This document shows, in pieces, positions 1 through 13,559 of a DNA stretch of 64,000 nt. The notes under the pieces are model-generated. The model was not told where the DNA came from and did no database searches. It saw only the letters and a program-made list of their open reading frames with translations. The DNA is from Oxyruncus cristatus (lineage: Eukaryota > Chordata > Aves > Passeriformes > Cotingidae). The first letter of the stretch is position 1; every line of letters begins with the position of its first letter. The stretch is from the NCBI GenBank assembly GCA_013399855.1, contig VXAY01000169.1, positions 917,481 to 981,480 of the forward strand, written 5' to 3'. The translations under genes were made by a program, and so were the position numbers.

Positions 1-330
1 AAAAAAAAAAGGGATTACACAAATTCATGCAACCTCCGGCTTAGGAAGTCCCTCAACTGCTGATTACCAGGAGCCGGGAGGATATGCCGGAGGAAGGATC
101 ACTTTATACTCTCCCTCTTCCGATATCCCTTCCTAAGCATCTGCAGCTGGCCACGGCCAGGCACTGGTTGTTGCCCAAGGTGGACGTTTATTCTGAGCCA
201 ACCAGGCAATGCTTATATACTCCTGGGAACTCCCTATGGATCGAGCCTTAGGGACCAGAGGCACCTCCTGGACAGAAATGGGACTTACTTTGTTACCTCC
301 AGCCTGATGTGGTCACAGCAAAGTCCACCG
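1..330 (-). mobile_element. LTR-like fragment of an avian endogenous retrovirus
   Basis: On the minus strand a TATA box (GTATATAAG at 220-212) is followed about 20 nt later by AATAAA (192-187). This compact TATA/polyadenylation spacing is typical of avian retroviral LTRs with a short R region. No flanking retroviral genes or target-site duplication are visible, and the window edge cuts the right-hand limit, so the ends are approximate. It could be a solo LTR. Confidence 0.5.
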
Positions 331-492
331 TGGCCACTCTTTGCTGATTTAGGCTGGTGTAATTGAGGCCAGATTGAGCCCTGGAACCTTCAGAGAGACT
401 CTTCTGCTTTCCCTGCCCCTGGGATTAAGCACTGAAATCTCTTTGCTAAAACCCTCTTTGAACGGGGATGGCAGATAATGCACAAACTGATT

Positions 493-510
493 AAAAAAAA
501 AAAAAAAAAA
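493..510. repeat. poly(A) tract, 18 A
   Basis: A pure A run directly visible. It is not attached to a retroposon I can recognise. Confidence 0.9.
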
Positions 511-1239
511 CCAGCACTGGGGAAAGTTAAATATTAAAGAGCCAAGGCCCAGTTTTAACTGCTGCTGCCGTCCCTCCTTCATCTCGTGCCAACTGCCTCC
601 AGGATACATGTGCTGACACCGAATTTCTACCTCACAAAAGGCAGTCGCAGCATGGGCTTTAAACTCAGCCCGTTAATACCAGGATAGGAAGCAGCAAAAC
701 AGAACAAAGGCAGTGAGGGGCTCCTCCAGCTCTCACCCACTCTGACGTGCCCAATCCATCCCTGCATCACAGGGCACGGAACCCCCTGCCCCAGTGAGGT
801 ATTTTGCCCCTTTGACTTCCCAACATTAGCAGGTTTAAATACTTTGCTGCCCACTTCGCCCTGCTGTAACTAAACTACAATTTTCACTAGCAGAGAGGAG
901 GGATTTGGGAGAAACATCTGGTCTCATTTCATCAGGATAACAGCCCCGTCTCTATTTATACACACACTGGGATCGTTGTAGCTCTCAGCTGTTCTTCCCT
1001 CGACAGCCCCTTTCAAGCTGCCGTGTCCTGCTCCGTCGGGTCGAGGCCAGGCTGCTGTCCTGTGAAACAGGAACCAGGGCAATTGCACAGAAAAATGTGG
1101 ACTTGTGAGAGCTTGTCCCCTCCACACTTGGCGCTTGCTGTCTGCCGGGCCGGTGACAATGCGCCTTGATGGATGGTTGCTCCTGTCCTTCTATCCTGGT
1201 GGAGAGAAAACAGGGAAAACTCGTCCAACTAGACAGCTT

Positions 1240-1290
1240 GTTGGAACTGGATGATCCTTAAGGTCCCTTCCAACCCAAACCATTCTGTGG
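1240..1290 (+). mobile_element. CR1 LINE 3'-terminal fragment
   Basis: The stretch from GTTGGAACTGGATGATCCTT to CCATTCTGTG is the typical CR1 sense 3' end; only the last 50 bp or so survive. Confidence 0.85.
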
Positions 1291-4200
1291 CTGGGAAAAT
1301 AATAGCAATATTCTCAGTAATCCCAGAGATCTTCCTGGTCGGGGATCAGACCTGCAATGAGCCAGCCTCATTGGCCTGAATACACTGATCTCAATAGCCT
1401 GAATTTTTCTCCAGAATCACAACGTGGATTTTAGAGGAATATTCAGACCATTGAGAAAAGCCCAGGCTTTTCTTTGTAAGGTGTTAACAATTAAACTGTG
1501 ACCCTGCAGAGACACGGGAGGGCCAGAAACTCTGCTTGGGAAGGCAGCATGTCCTACTTAATTCACCACGGTGGGAAAAATCCACCCTGCTGCCTCCACT
1601 CCAGTGCTCACAAGACATCACATCTCATCCAGCATGTTCGAAAAAACCCTCAAGTGAAATGGCCAAGTACCTGGAAAATTACCACACTGCACGCTCAGCA
1701 GTGCAAATCCCTGTCTAAAGGGAATGCTCATCCCTTGAACGATGATGGTGTGTGGGTCGGCATTAATCATCCTCAGGAAGTCTATCCCACTGCCCTGCTT
1801 TTCCCTCCAATGGGCTCTTTTCTCCTCCCATTCCCAATCCATTTCTAGCCCTGCGTGCCCCCAAAACACAGTTATTTCACCATCAGCCCCCCTCCTCTTT
1901 TCAGCAGGTGTGGAGCGTTTATTAATTATTTTCTGACACAGCTACTAGAGGAGGAACAACTCGAAGACGCCGGTTTTTGTAACCCAGCATTTTCAGATGC
2001 TCCTATTGATTGTACTGAGGTTGCAAAGTCCCCCGAGCAGGATTGAATTTCACCCTGCCTTTATAACCATCTGATGGGATCCCGCCCCTTCAAGATCCTC
2101 CTTCAGAACATTGGTTTCAGCTGTGACCCGAGGTTGAGCAGATCGATATTTGTCTACTCAGCTCCAATTTTCATGCGCGCTTGGTAATCCAAGTCCATGT
2201 GAACGCAGCAGAAAGGGCCACTCCTGCCTATTGCATGAATCAGACAGCAATGAGGACCCTTCCTGCAACACCAGCCTTTCAGAGCAACCCTCGAGCAGGA
2301 AATATGACTCAGTCTTGGGAGAACATCATCCAAAAATAAACCTCGGTGAGTGATTCTGTGGGCAGTTTGGGGTGAGGGGTGACCAACTGACCCCTCGTGA
2401 GCTCTTCACTTCTGTGACTCCCCTAGCTGGGAAACATTTTTTTTTTTCCTCGTTTGAGCCAGCCCTTTTGCAGCACATTGAGTACCTTTGTATTTCTGTC
2501 TAATTGCTGAGAAACATCCTCTCAACCTGAGAAAAACCACTCAGAGGAGACTAAGGGAGCAGCCTGAGATAACAGCACCTTATCCTGCCAATGGGATGCT
2601 CTTAGGATGAAATCTGTCTTCATCCCAAGTCCTTCCTGAAAAGCAAATGTGAAGGCATGCACAGCACTGATTTTCCCCCCACTGCCCCACCATGGGATTT
2701 GTGGAAGAGGGAAATGAAGAAAGGCTGGTGCTGGAATACAAAGTTCTGATTTTGGATCTCTTCTTTGGTCAAAAAGCTCAAGGAATGGCTGGATGTGGCC
2801 TTGCTAGGGTACCTGAAGTCTGATCAAAGGCCCTCACAAGTCAGCACAAGGCCTTTGTTAAAGAAGGTGGAGGTTTCTCTCTGTCTGCTGGAGCTGCTCA
2901 AATCCTCTGCTCTGACAACACGTCCTCTTGCCTTGCAGGTCAAGAATATCCAAGCATAAATCCTTCAGCCTGTCAAAAGCAGTCAGCTGGCTTTAAAGCC
3001 AAAAATGTTTCTTTTTTTTTGTTTGTTTGGTTTGGTTTTTTCTTTAATTTCTCTTTTTAACATTGGCTAACTGTCTGCTGCTGTCCTGACTCTAAAACAA
3101 AATAACCAGCCTGCAGCAACCTTCAGAACAGATCTGTAAAACTCTCCAGCTGACTCTAACAAGCAAAGGCAAGACTGCGACAAACCTGCCAGCTTTCTCT
3201 TCGTGGGTTGGATCATCTTCAGGGAGCCCAGGACTGGCATTTAAAAATGTAGCCTTTGAACCAGTCGTTTTTTTGTTATAAAGCTGGTCCCCAGGACACT
3301 GGGGAGGTGACGACAGCAGATGCTGTGATGAGTCAGTGCAGAGAAGGTCGTGGGACGGACGTGGGGGTCAGTGACAGGCTGCAGTTACTGGACCGTGCTC
3401 AGCCAAAGAGCACGGGTTTTAACTTTTTTGGGTTTTAACTTGGAGCGAGAAATGAGGCCAACGAGGAAGGAATGATTTATTTGTCCCTATTTTTCTTGTC
3501 AGTCTCCCAGTTAGATGACTTGGCTTCAACTTTGGGCAAAGAATAATCACTAGATTTATCTACATCTCCAGAAACACAGGATTCTTTCTCTGGGCTGCCT
3601 GCATTATGAATTTAATCAACTTCTCTCTGCTATATTTTTGCCTCCCTTGCCCAAACAGATGGGTTCCCTTCCTTCCCTATTGTGAACAGAGACAGATGCA
3701 AATAAATAGGCACTTGTGCTCTGTTGTGTGGTTACCTAGAGAGGCTGTTGTTTGCAAACAAAGGCTGTACCAGGACACAAATAGCCTTGTTTGGTGTAGC
3801 CTGGACATGGCTCTTCATTAAAAAAACTGCTGTGGGGTCCCCCGTGCTGCACTTCCATATTCACCATGGACTGTGAAGGCAGTGGGATCATCCACCAAAC
3901 ACGAGTGATCAATAGCACTGTGAGATGCTGACATTTCACAAGAAAGGAGGAGCAAACTCCTCCTCTCCCCTCCCAGACCTCCAACCTATTGTTCCTTCAG
4001 ATGTTTGAACAAATAAAGGAAGAACACTGCTCTGGAGCTCACGACAGCTCACATACACATCAAGACAACACCCAGCCTTCTCCCCTGTCCTGTGAGCAGA
4101 CCCTGACAGTCGGTGCACATTCCCTCGCACCACAAACAGGAGCTGCTTGTGGTTTTACAGGGGCTGGATGCCAGTTTGGGCAATTTCCTCCTGGACCACA

Positions 4201-7200
4201 CACACAGGCAGTTGACTGTAGCTGTCAGCTCTCAAAGCCAAGTCCAGCCCTACCTCCCACCAGGAGGGCACAGATGCTGGGATGGAGATGCATCCCTGCC
4301 TGTCACCTGGGAGCCTCGTGGGAGCAGAGCCTGTCCCACAGGATTGATGGTCATCCTCATCCAGGTGCAGGTCACAGTGAGAGGAACGAGATACTCAGTC
4401 CCTGTTGAAAACACTGAGGTCATTAAAGCTACATGCCAATGCTTGTACTGGTTCAGCCTGCATTAAAATAAGATGTAGGAATGCCAGAACTGGATCATTC
4501 GAAAGAAAACTCATTCTCAGAGCAGAAACTGCCTTACGGTGAAAAACAGCTGTGTGGTGCTGGTCACAGCAGCACTTCAGCCCTAAAAGAGTGCAACCAG
4601 GATTTAGGGTTGCAGGGGGGAGATTCAGGGCATGGGAGGGGTACAGAGGCAGTCTGAAAACCATCAAAACACCTTGGGCCCTTGAGAAGAAACACCTGAA
4701 CAGCAACACCTCCACTGAACACGAGGTTATAAACACAGGACAATAACAGCCACACTCAGAGCAGTGATGTAGCTTCGCATTTCTGAGGACTGTTCTCTCC
4801 TGAGAAGGTCCAGGGTTCCTCGGTTACCAGGTGAGTCTCAGGTCTGACTCTCCAGGCCTTTGTTTTGCCTGCCAGGGTCTCCACAAGGATTTGGTGCTCT
4901 CTTCCCCTGGGTGAGGGAGTACAAACCTACTTGGGTATTTACTTTACGAGATGGGCAGCAACATCCCTCCAGGGGGTACCTGCTGCTCCTACTGTGCCTA
5001 CACAGCATTTGGGGCCTCAGATGTTCTACCTCAGTCAATTAAAAGTGTCCCAGGATAAAAATACTGCCATTTCTCTTCAGCTTTTCCAGGAATAAAACAA
5101 GCATTTGGAGTGCAGGTGACAGCAGTGCTATCCATACAGGCGAGAGTCATGGGGGTGTTGAGCAGGTACCAGAGCAACACTCAGGGAGAAGACAAGCAGC
5201 ACAGGATGCAACCCTTTTTACAGTCCCTATTCTGCCCTTAATTACAAGCCTAAGTGATGGCTAATAAAGATGATCCAAAACAAATAAATTGAGCTGCTGC
5301 TCTAATTAAGCAGCTTTTGCTGCTTGCAGTGAGCCAGACCCATCTGTGTCATAGTTCAGCAGAAGCCAGGAGGGTTCCACAAGGGATTCGTTTCAATTAC
5401 GTCCGAACGGCTTCAAGGAGGAGCCGACCATCCTGTTCCCTGCACTGCTGGCCAAGAAACACCAGTCCATCCCCCAGACAGTCGTGCTGGGCAGGGGCAC
5501 AGTCATTCCCAGCCATTCAAGTCGGTTACATCTGTCTTTATGGCAAGTACATTACGTTGAGTCCTTCCCTTGCTTATGGGAGGGAAGCTTGAAGCTGTTG
5601 GGAAGCAGCGTTTTTTAACTCTGGCCAGAAAATGTCCCAGCAATGACACTTCAGGGCTGTGCCCCCATTTTTCCAGCAGCCCTGTACAGCAGAGACAAGA
5701 AGCAATTACTATTGGCCTTATGCTTATGCGATGGATGAAATGAGCTGACAGACTCCCCGTGGCAAAGTGCAGCAAAAGGCTTTTCCAGTTGTCCACTTCG
5801 GCTCACAGGTAAGGGCTGATGCCTGGCAAGGTGGGATGGGAAGGACAGCGTATAACATGGAGAGAGCCCAGGCCGTGACTGCCCTGCAGTTCCACGGCTT
5901 TAATCCCAGCAGCCTGAACATCCAAACCACAGCTAGTGCTCCCACAAACCTCCTCTCTCCAGATGTGCAGTGCCTGATCAGCTCTGCAGGTACAGCCCCA
6001 AACGTTTAGGGCTCCCTGTGCACGAGTGCAGACTGACAAACTCTGAGCACCCAGGAGATATGTAGGATATTTTCCATGGGAGTGTAGTCTCAGCACGGCA
6101 ACTTCTATGACCAAAGCTGGTATTTTAATATCTGCTTGCCCCAGAGAAGAGCCAGTTCATGATCCTTTTGCAGGATTCTGATCCAAGTCGTGCACATCTA
6201 GGAACAACACGGTATATCTAAAAGCAGTACCAGCACTCAGCTTGAGCCTGCTCCCTCCTTCTTCACGTCACCACAACGCTCATGACCCCAGTAGGAAAGG
6301 CACTCTCTCCCTAAGCTACTAAAATACCATTAATTGGAGCCAATCCTAGAAGGAAGAAGGGGATACATGGAAAAATCTCACATCCATTCAGTTGCAGTGC
6401 ATCCCACGTTGTGGCACATCAGCTGGAGCTCTGATCAGGGCACAGATCCTGTCTGTCAGTCCCGTGGCTGTTGCTTTGGTCTTTAGAGCTCTGGCAGGAT
6501 TTCATTAGAGGAAATCACCTCTCTTCCTCATCCTGAGTGCCAAACAAAAGGATGATCATGTGCAAACACGTGCCTCACTTGAAGATAAAGACACCCGGGT
6601 GGTGTGATCAGCACACAGGTGGTGTGATCACCACTGCCAAGCGGGAGCTGCCTCCAGTACAATCAGCCAGCAAAGTTTATTCTGTGCCAGGGAATACCCA
6701 TGGCAGGACGTGGGATGGACAGCCACGCTGTCCATGTGGCACAGCCCAGCCCTGTGCCTCTGTGGGGTAACTGCTGCACAGAGCAGTAACTGCTGGATGG
6801 ACCATGGTCTCCCTCTTAGGGTCACAACTGCACCAGACAGCCACACAGGCCTCTCCAAACCCAAACTTGGTGTCTCATACTCCCTCCCCCACATGCATTC
6901 CCATCTGCCCTCTGGACAGGGAGTTATTCTAAGACGCTTCAGCCCAAGCAGCACATTATTATCTCCAAAAATAGTTTTCTCCCAAAATCATGCGCAAAAG
7001 GCAGCACGGCTTCGGCGTGCAAGATCCCCTGAGGGGAAGGGATGAACTTGTGGTTAAAACCATGGGACAGAGAGTCAGCAGATCAGGGATTCTCATCCCC
7101 ATCTCTCTGTGGCTCTGTGAGCTCTGACTCAACCCAATGGCCCCCGCGTGTTTGGTTTCTCCATTGGGAAAACCAGTGTGATGACACACTGCGATGGCAG

Positions 7201-8809
7201 CACACAGCCCTTCATTGCTGCTGGGAACCACCACGTGCTCCTGCAGAGGAACACTCTCTCACTGCAGGGGAAAGAAAAAAAAAAAAAAAGGAATCGAGCC
7301 TTTGGAATGCAAAATGCTCCTCTGCAAAGTTTTCCACTGGTGTGGTTCACCGGAGCTGCAAAGATCTACTTAGACACTCTAAATATTTACCCAGCATTTT
7401 TGTATTTACCCAATATCAAAAGCCTCAGCCAGTGCTCAGTGCCCAGCTCCCTGCACAGCCACGTGGGCAGCAATGCCCTGGGATGCTGTGTGGGGGCAGG
7501 ACCACCAGGAGCTGCAACAACCCTGCTGCCTCTCAAGTCCCCCTGAGGCAGGAAAGGGCACCCTTTCCTTTTCCCCATCCATTCCTCTCTCCCCTCCAGC
7601 ACTTGGTCTTCCCCAGGGCTTCCTTTGCTTCCTGCCCAAGCCCAGCACTGAAGGTCTTTGCTCCCACACCACCGTGCTGGAGCATCCCCAAGATACTCCT
7701 CAGCTTTATTTGGAAGGCTCTGTGAAACACTGCCCTGGCAAGAGGATGGAGGGCTCAATCTTACCTCCTGCAGGCTCTTGTGTTCCAGGGTGGGCGTCCT
7801 GGACAAGCCTCCTGGAGAGGAGATGCTCAGGGCTACCAAGCCGGCAAAGCCTGCGGTTGTGCAGGATGTCCCATCCCCTCCTCTGCAGCCCCACCGAGTA
7901 CAATGATCACTGCAAAGACTTGTGGCATTTGACGGATCCCTGAGGATAATCTAATGCCCTCACACTGGGGAAGTAAATCAATCATATTTCTCAAGGGAGC
8001 TTGTACCCGCCCTGCCTGGTCTTATCTCCAGGATTTGCTGTCCCTCTGTTCCCCTCTTTCAGCTCAAACCATCTCTCACTCCAGCACCCTCTTTTCTTTC
8101 TGGATCTCTCCTGCTGTTCTTGTCCCTCTGCAAACATTGCTGCCAGGGCAGTGGCTTTAGCTTCACACACCACAGAAAGCTCCAGCCCCCTCTCCAAAGC
8201 CTCTGCCCCATCCATTTGCCCTGAAACTCTCCCCCAACAAGGGGGGCTACCTCTTTTTGTAGTATTTGGGCAACACCCTACAACAGCATAAGCCCTGCTT
8301 TCAAATCAGCCCCTTAAATGCTGTGTTAGCAAGAAAAAGTGACCTCTCCTCACATCTCCAGGATCTTTACAGAGAAGAGGGTCTTTGCCTCCTTTTTGCA
8401 AGTGTGGACGCTGAACGTGCACAAGTGACTTGTCCAAAACATCCAGGTGGAGAAGCAGCAGCAGAGCTGGAAGATGTTGTAAATCCCATCCCCGCGAAGC
8501 AGCCTAAGAGCAGGATGTGCAAACAGACAAAGGTTATGTGCAGGTTGCAGAAGGTGTAGAAGACATAAGGAAAGAGGAAGATTAAAACCAGGATGCAAGA
8601 TGGCATGATGGTCAGACCTCATTCCTCTCCCACATGTCACTTCCAGTGTCTGCCATCCCACCCCAGCATACACCCCCACCACTGTGGCATGTTCAGGACT
8701 TATTTCCCATGTCCTTGAAAGAGCAGAGCTCTGAAAGTGTGGTTTTTCTATTTTTCCAAATTATTTGGAACTGGGGAAAGGGGATGTCAAGCTTAAAACC
8801 CACAGGGCC

Positions 8810-9082
8810 TCACACACCTCACTCAGCAGCTGAAATCCACACAGATCTCCTGTAACGATCAAAGACTAAAAGAACAAATACCCCAAATTGAAGCATAGCA
8901 CAAAACTGTCCCAGCACCACAATGTTCCTCAATATATGCTGATCCTTTTCCACCAACTCCCACGGGACAACACCCCATGTATCAGGAAAATCACGCTTGA
9001 AATCTGCCTCGTGTACTTGCACCCAGGAGCTAAAATCCACAGAAGTCTCCAGTAATTATCAACACAGACGCGAAGAACAAAC
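8810..9082. repeat. Diverged local direct repeat (two copies about 198 bp apart)
   Basis: The segment from AGCTGAAATCCACACAGATC at 8829 recurs at 9027 as AGCTAAAATCCACAGAAGTC, with roughly 75% identity over about 55-75 bp. The spacer is not repeated. It may be an old interspersed repeat or a local duplication; I do not recognise the family. Confidence 0.5.
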
Positions 9083-9154
9083 ATTTTTCACTGCATGGGT
9101 GATGCTTACAGAGTCCTTCTTGCACCAAGCCCTTCATGCTGAGACATCTCCTTG

Positions 9155-9560
9155 GATTTTCCAGTCCGGGAGCGGTGTCTCTTGTGCCTTGACCGCAATT
9201 CCGAAGTCCAAAGGTGCGAAAACGACTCCTTTGCTCTGCCGAAACCACTCCGGTACTCCCGGCGGACGGAAAATCCCATCCCGGCGAAGCGGGGCTGTTG
9301 CTGGGCTGCTGCTGCCATCTTCTGCCCACCTCGTGCTTTGCCGCTCGCAGCTTCCCCAGCCTTTGGCCCTCGTGCGAGGTGAAGGAGGCGAGAAAACGCG
9401 GGAATGCAAGAGTTTGGGAAGGGGCTCGGGGTCCCTCATCGGGCGCTGTGGGTGCAGACGGAGTTGCGTGCCACGGAGGCTGCCCCCTCCGAGCCTGGGC
9501 ATCGCGGGTGTGGGTGAGGGTTGCCCGGCTCTGCTGATGGAGGAGGAACGGGCTCTGCGG
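9155..9560. promoter_or_regulatory. CpG island with YY1-type start context on the minus strand
   Basis: A block of about 400 bp dense in CpG within CpG-poor surroundings. On the minus strand the sequence AAGATGGCAGC (9321-9311) is a YY1 motif overlapping an ATG at 9318 with a strong Kozak context (A at -3, G at +4). From it a 70-codon frame runs to a good 5' splice site (CTCT/GTAAGC, exon end 9110). This is the usual look of a first exon at an orphan CpG-island promoter. I do not recognise the encoded peptide (MAAAAQQQPRFAGMGFSV...), and no second exon could be found. Confidence 0.45.
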
Positions 9561-11546
9561 GAGGAGTCACGTTCAAAAGATGAAGGGGATAAATACGTGC
9601 AGTTAACGCAATTGCTAAGTGGACTGTTCCTAGACACAGCATGAGCTGTTCACGGTTCTTCCTGAAAACACAGGGAAATGAAATGCTTAATTCAGAGAGA
9701 ACAGCAGGGCTACGTGGTTTCTCTCCTGACACCCATCCAGTACGGGTTTTTTGGCAGGGATACAGAGTAAGTGGTGCGACTGGCACTAAAGCTGTGGCAG
9801 CAGAGTGTGTTGTTGATCAGAAGGTGAGGATACAGAGCCTTTGTTCCCAAAAATTGCAAAGACTTTTGTCCCCTTGTTCAAGGATTTTGTTCTGCCTGAA
9901 CCGCTGCCTCGCAAACTCAGATTGCTTTTTGCTTTGCTCTGGGCGCTACTGGCAGAGTGGGATGGTTGGGGGAGGGAGGGGCTTCAAACAGTGGGCTGTT
10001 TAAAGATGTAAAAATTATCAAAACAAACTTCCACATACCAGCTCAACAGAGCCTCGGGATTACTTGTGTCCCAGGTCTTTAAGCAGATGCTGCGGCAGAT
10101 CCCTGAAGGTGTTTTAAAAGGACATCAAACACCTACCTCACAATCTTGCTGGTTCTTGACCACATGGATTCAGCCAGAGCAAGTGGCAGCAGCAGCTGCT
10201 CAAAGGGCTGCACGAGGAGCGTAATCCCAAACCTGTGCATTCAGCTGCCAAAAAACCCCTGGCATCTTGTCTCTTCTGCACACACCTGTATAAGCTGGGG
10301 GGATCACTGCACCTTGATTTTTCTCTCCCTCTAAGCAGGGGAAAGCATGCAGGTCCCATGGAGGCGAGGACTGCCCAGCACCCAGGTGGGATATAGCCAG
10401 TGAGAGATTCAGTGAGCGGCCCCGACCTGCTGAATTTCATCAGTATGAAGTTGGAAAGGGCTGCAGGAAAGGCAACCCTTACAAGCTAAACCCACACAGA
10501 TACAGCATGAGCTTCGAAACTGTTCAATGTGAACTTTCTACAAAGAATTTTGACATTCCTGGTTGAACCTGGTCAGAGCTGAGAGCCCAAGGGCCACATG
10601 CAGTGGTGGGTGAACTCCCCATTCCCCTCACTGGGAAGCATCCTGGGCAGGCACCCTCACAAAGCTGTCTCACCAAAGAGGAGCTCAGTGTCCATGTGTG
10701 TCTGCCCTGATGGGCTCCAGGACAGCAGCTCTGGCCGGGAGGGGCAGAGCCTGTGCCACTCTGCCTTGTCCAGGGAGCTGTAGTGGGGGTGTCCAACTCG
10801 GGGCATACCAAGTTCTCTGCTCCTCTGAAATACAGAAGTGCCCCCAGACAAATCCACTGAGATAAAGCTACGTCCTGATATCCACACAGAGACAGCAGAC
10901 AGGCTGCAGGAATCGTGTCTACAGCTTGATCCATGCCACCCTCCTCCCACCTGCTCCACAGAGGAGGCTGTCTGAACAGCACAGGAGTGACGTTTCCAAC
11001 ACAGCCTGGAGTTAATGCACTCCTGGCTTGTGAAGTCAGCATCAAACACAAGTTCCTACTTAGCAGAACGTTTCACTTCACTACATCAAAGCTCTGTGCT
11101 GGGGCAGAGGGGAGGGGGTCGCCCTCCTTTCCACGGAGGTCCTCCTCGAACAGCACATCCCTGAGGATAGGGGGATTCCCATGGCTTAGAAACATACTGT
11201 ACCTTTCAGACATCAGTGGCATGTTTGTCAGCTGAGCCATCTACGTATTTTAAATGTATACAGTGTTGGGCCACTGGCCTCAAGTTCCCGCTTGCCATAA
11301 GTATAATGACAAATAAACACCCCCCCAGCCTGAGCTGCTCTGAGCAGAGCAGCTTTCGCAGGGGGTGGTGGGCATTCCTTCGGTCTCAGGTGGCAGTGGC
11401 AGCTGGGAAGGACACAAAATATGAGCTGGCTCTGAAGAGCAGCACAAGCCACAACCTGAACTGCAGCTGGAGCAGACAGAGAGGAGGTGAAGGCGCTCAC
11501 AAGCAGCAAAGCAGTTGACAGGGCATTGAGGCCATTGTTGGGGACC

Positions 11547-11790
11547 TAGAATCACAGAAAGGTTCAGGTTGGAAAACACCTTAAAGTCCATCTCATTCCA
11601 CCCCCTGCCATGGGCAGGGACACCTTCCACTAGCCCAGGGTGCTCCAAGCCTCGTCCAACCTGGCCTTGGACACTTCCAGGGATCCAGAGGCAGCCAGCT
11701 TCTCGGGACAACCTGTGCCAGGGCCTCCCCACCCTGACAGGGAAAAAGTTTTTCCCAATAGCCCATCTAAACACCTTCAAGGCAGCTCTG
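11547..11790 (-). mobile_element. CR1 LINE 3' fragment
   Basis: Reverse-oriented CR1. It opens with AGAATCACAGAAAGGTTCAG and contains CCATGGGCAGGGACACCTTC and CTTGGACACTTCCAGGGAT, ending in the diverged CCCAATAGCCCATCTAAA part. Confidence 0.93.
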
Positions 11791-12370
11791 GAAAGCTGCC
11801 CTGAAATAAAACCCCTCCTCAGCACGCATGTCATGCCTCAAGACAAGGTGCAAGACCTCCAGTAGATCCATCTCCTCTCCTCCCTCTCCTTACAGATTGG
11901 TGTGGGGATGGATTTTTCAAGAAGGAAAATGCCCTCTATTCCCCATAATCTGCTGCTTCCCAAGAATCTGTCTGCCACAGGAGCCTTTCAAGTCCCTACC
12001 AGGAATATAAATTCTCTGTTTTTCCCTCTATCTCCTCCATTACCCAGTATTGCCAGGAGGGAAATATCCATGCCCACGTTGGAGCACTCTCCAAACTAGA
12101 AGGGGTAAAGCATGGAGCAGATTCCTCAGAATTATTTCAGCAAAGCTCCTTTATTTCGTAGAAGCAGGATTTTGTGTGCAGTTAGGCCCCTGGCACAGAA
12201 GTCTCTAGAGCCCTGGTTCTCTAAGAAACAAAAATATTGAATCAAGAAATCCCATTTTCCCCTCACCCTTTTTAATCTCCTTTCACTGGGTTGGAGCCAG
12301 GGAGTCATTAACTCCTGGTTGGGTACTGCAAGGCCAGGATTGCAACGTGTTTAATGGCAATGTCATAAAA

Positions 12371-12381
12371 CCCCCCCCCCC
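12371..12381. repeat. poly(C) tract, 11 C
   Basis: Pure C run following ATAAAA; a likely indel and sequencing-error hotspot. Confidence 0.9.
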
Positions 12382-13559
12382 TCATTCCCTCACCAAAGGG
12401 CTTGTGTTCTTAAAGAATAATGTGTTGGGATAACACTTCAGAAGTGGATTAGTGGATCCTGATGTGCCTTCATTTGCATTTCCCCCCCGGGCACCTCTGA
12501 AGGTGTTAAAATCTTTTTTTTTCTTTTACTTATTTGACGGCATTTTAATCCTTAAGTAACGGCTTAGCTCCACAGAAATATTTGTATAGGCAAGATCCAG
12601 CACACTGAGGGATGTAGAACAGAGGAATACCCAGGAGCTGGTCTGCTCCTGAGTTACTCCAACTGCAACAGCAGATCCCAGGAGTGGAAAGCCCGGACTA
12701 CGATGCAGATTTCTGCCTGTGCATCATTCTGTCCTTCCTGCTCGCTTACCTTCTATGAGGCTGCCGCATCAATGGTACCAAAAGCCACCCAGAGGTGACT
12801 CTGCAGCTCAGCCACCATCCACAGCCACACAGCTCTCAGCCATCCCTCCTGCACCAGTCCCCGCCGGCCATTTCTTCCTATTCCTAAAACTTCCGAAAAC
12901 AAACTCCAAACCCAGCACAAGTCACACTTCCCAGCTGCAGGAATATACAGCTCTGGCAGGTATCTGAGCAGCTTGACAGAAAGGTCTGATCTGAAGTGAG
13001 GTCCAGAACGAGAAAGGTGACGGGGTGAAGGTTTGCTGGGTGTGTTTTGAACAGGGAACGAATTCCCCAGCCCATCCTGCCTCCAGCAGTGATCAGCAAG
13101 GAAGGGAGTCTGCTCTCCTGTCTTCCCTCCACCTCGCCCACCACATTCCCAAGCATTTTTGCCTGGGAAGAAGGAGCGTGCTCCCGACCCGGCTCGGTCC
13201 CAGGAGGGTCGAGCACAGACACTGTTCCCTTTTAAGAGTCGCTGCAAACAACAGGAGCCCTACACTCCGCTAACGAGCCGCCCGTAACTCTTTGAAGCTT
13301 AACGAGAGAAACTCGAGCTACAACGGGCTGTGGAGTCACAAAAGCCAAACCGTTTCATCTGACAACGCTGCAATTTGTCTGTGCCGTGCCCTGCTGTTCC
13401 AGCATCCCAAACTGTGGCTGCACAAGCTGCTTCAGCGCTGCCTCCAGTTCCACAGAGCTGCCTCTGCTGCAATGCCCCTCCTTAGCCTGCCTGGGTTGCA
13501 GCAGCGACGCCAGCCCGGCTTGGCAGCGCCTTAGACCCTGGAGGAAGTTATTTAACTCC

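Larger units (their letters stand above)
330..9025. other. Upstream stretch with no recognisable gene
   Basis: I read both strands and found no exon chain, no homology I recognise and no CpG island. Open frames here are short or low-complexity. Contents noted are a poly(A) tract at 493-510, a CR1 end near 1240, an A-run at 7275-7289, and a short tandem duplication of GGTGGTGTGATCA near 6597-6632. Confidence 0.6.

Noticed and set aside
7042..7725. Plus-strand 227-codon open frame
   Set aside because: No recognisable domain, Ser/Pro/His composition of random GC-rich DNA, and equally long frames on the opposite strand.
8997..9644. Plus-strand 215-codon and minus-strand 167-codon frames over the 9.2-kb CpG island
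   Set aside because: Stop-poor because of GC content; mutually exclusive and without homology. Only the minus-strand ATG at 9318 has promoter-like context.
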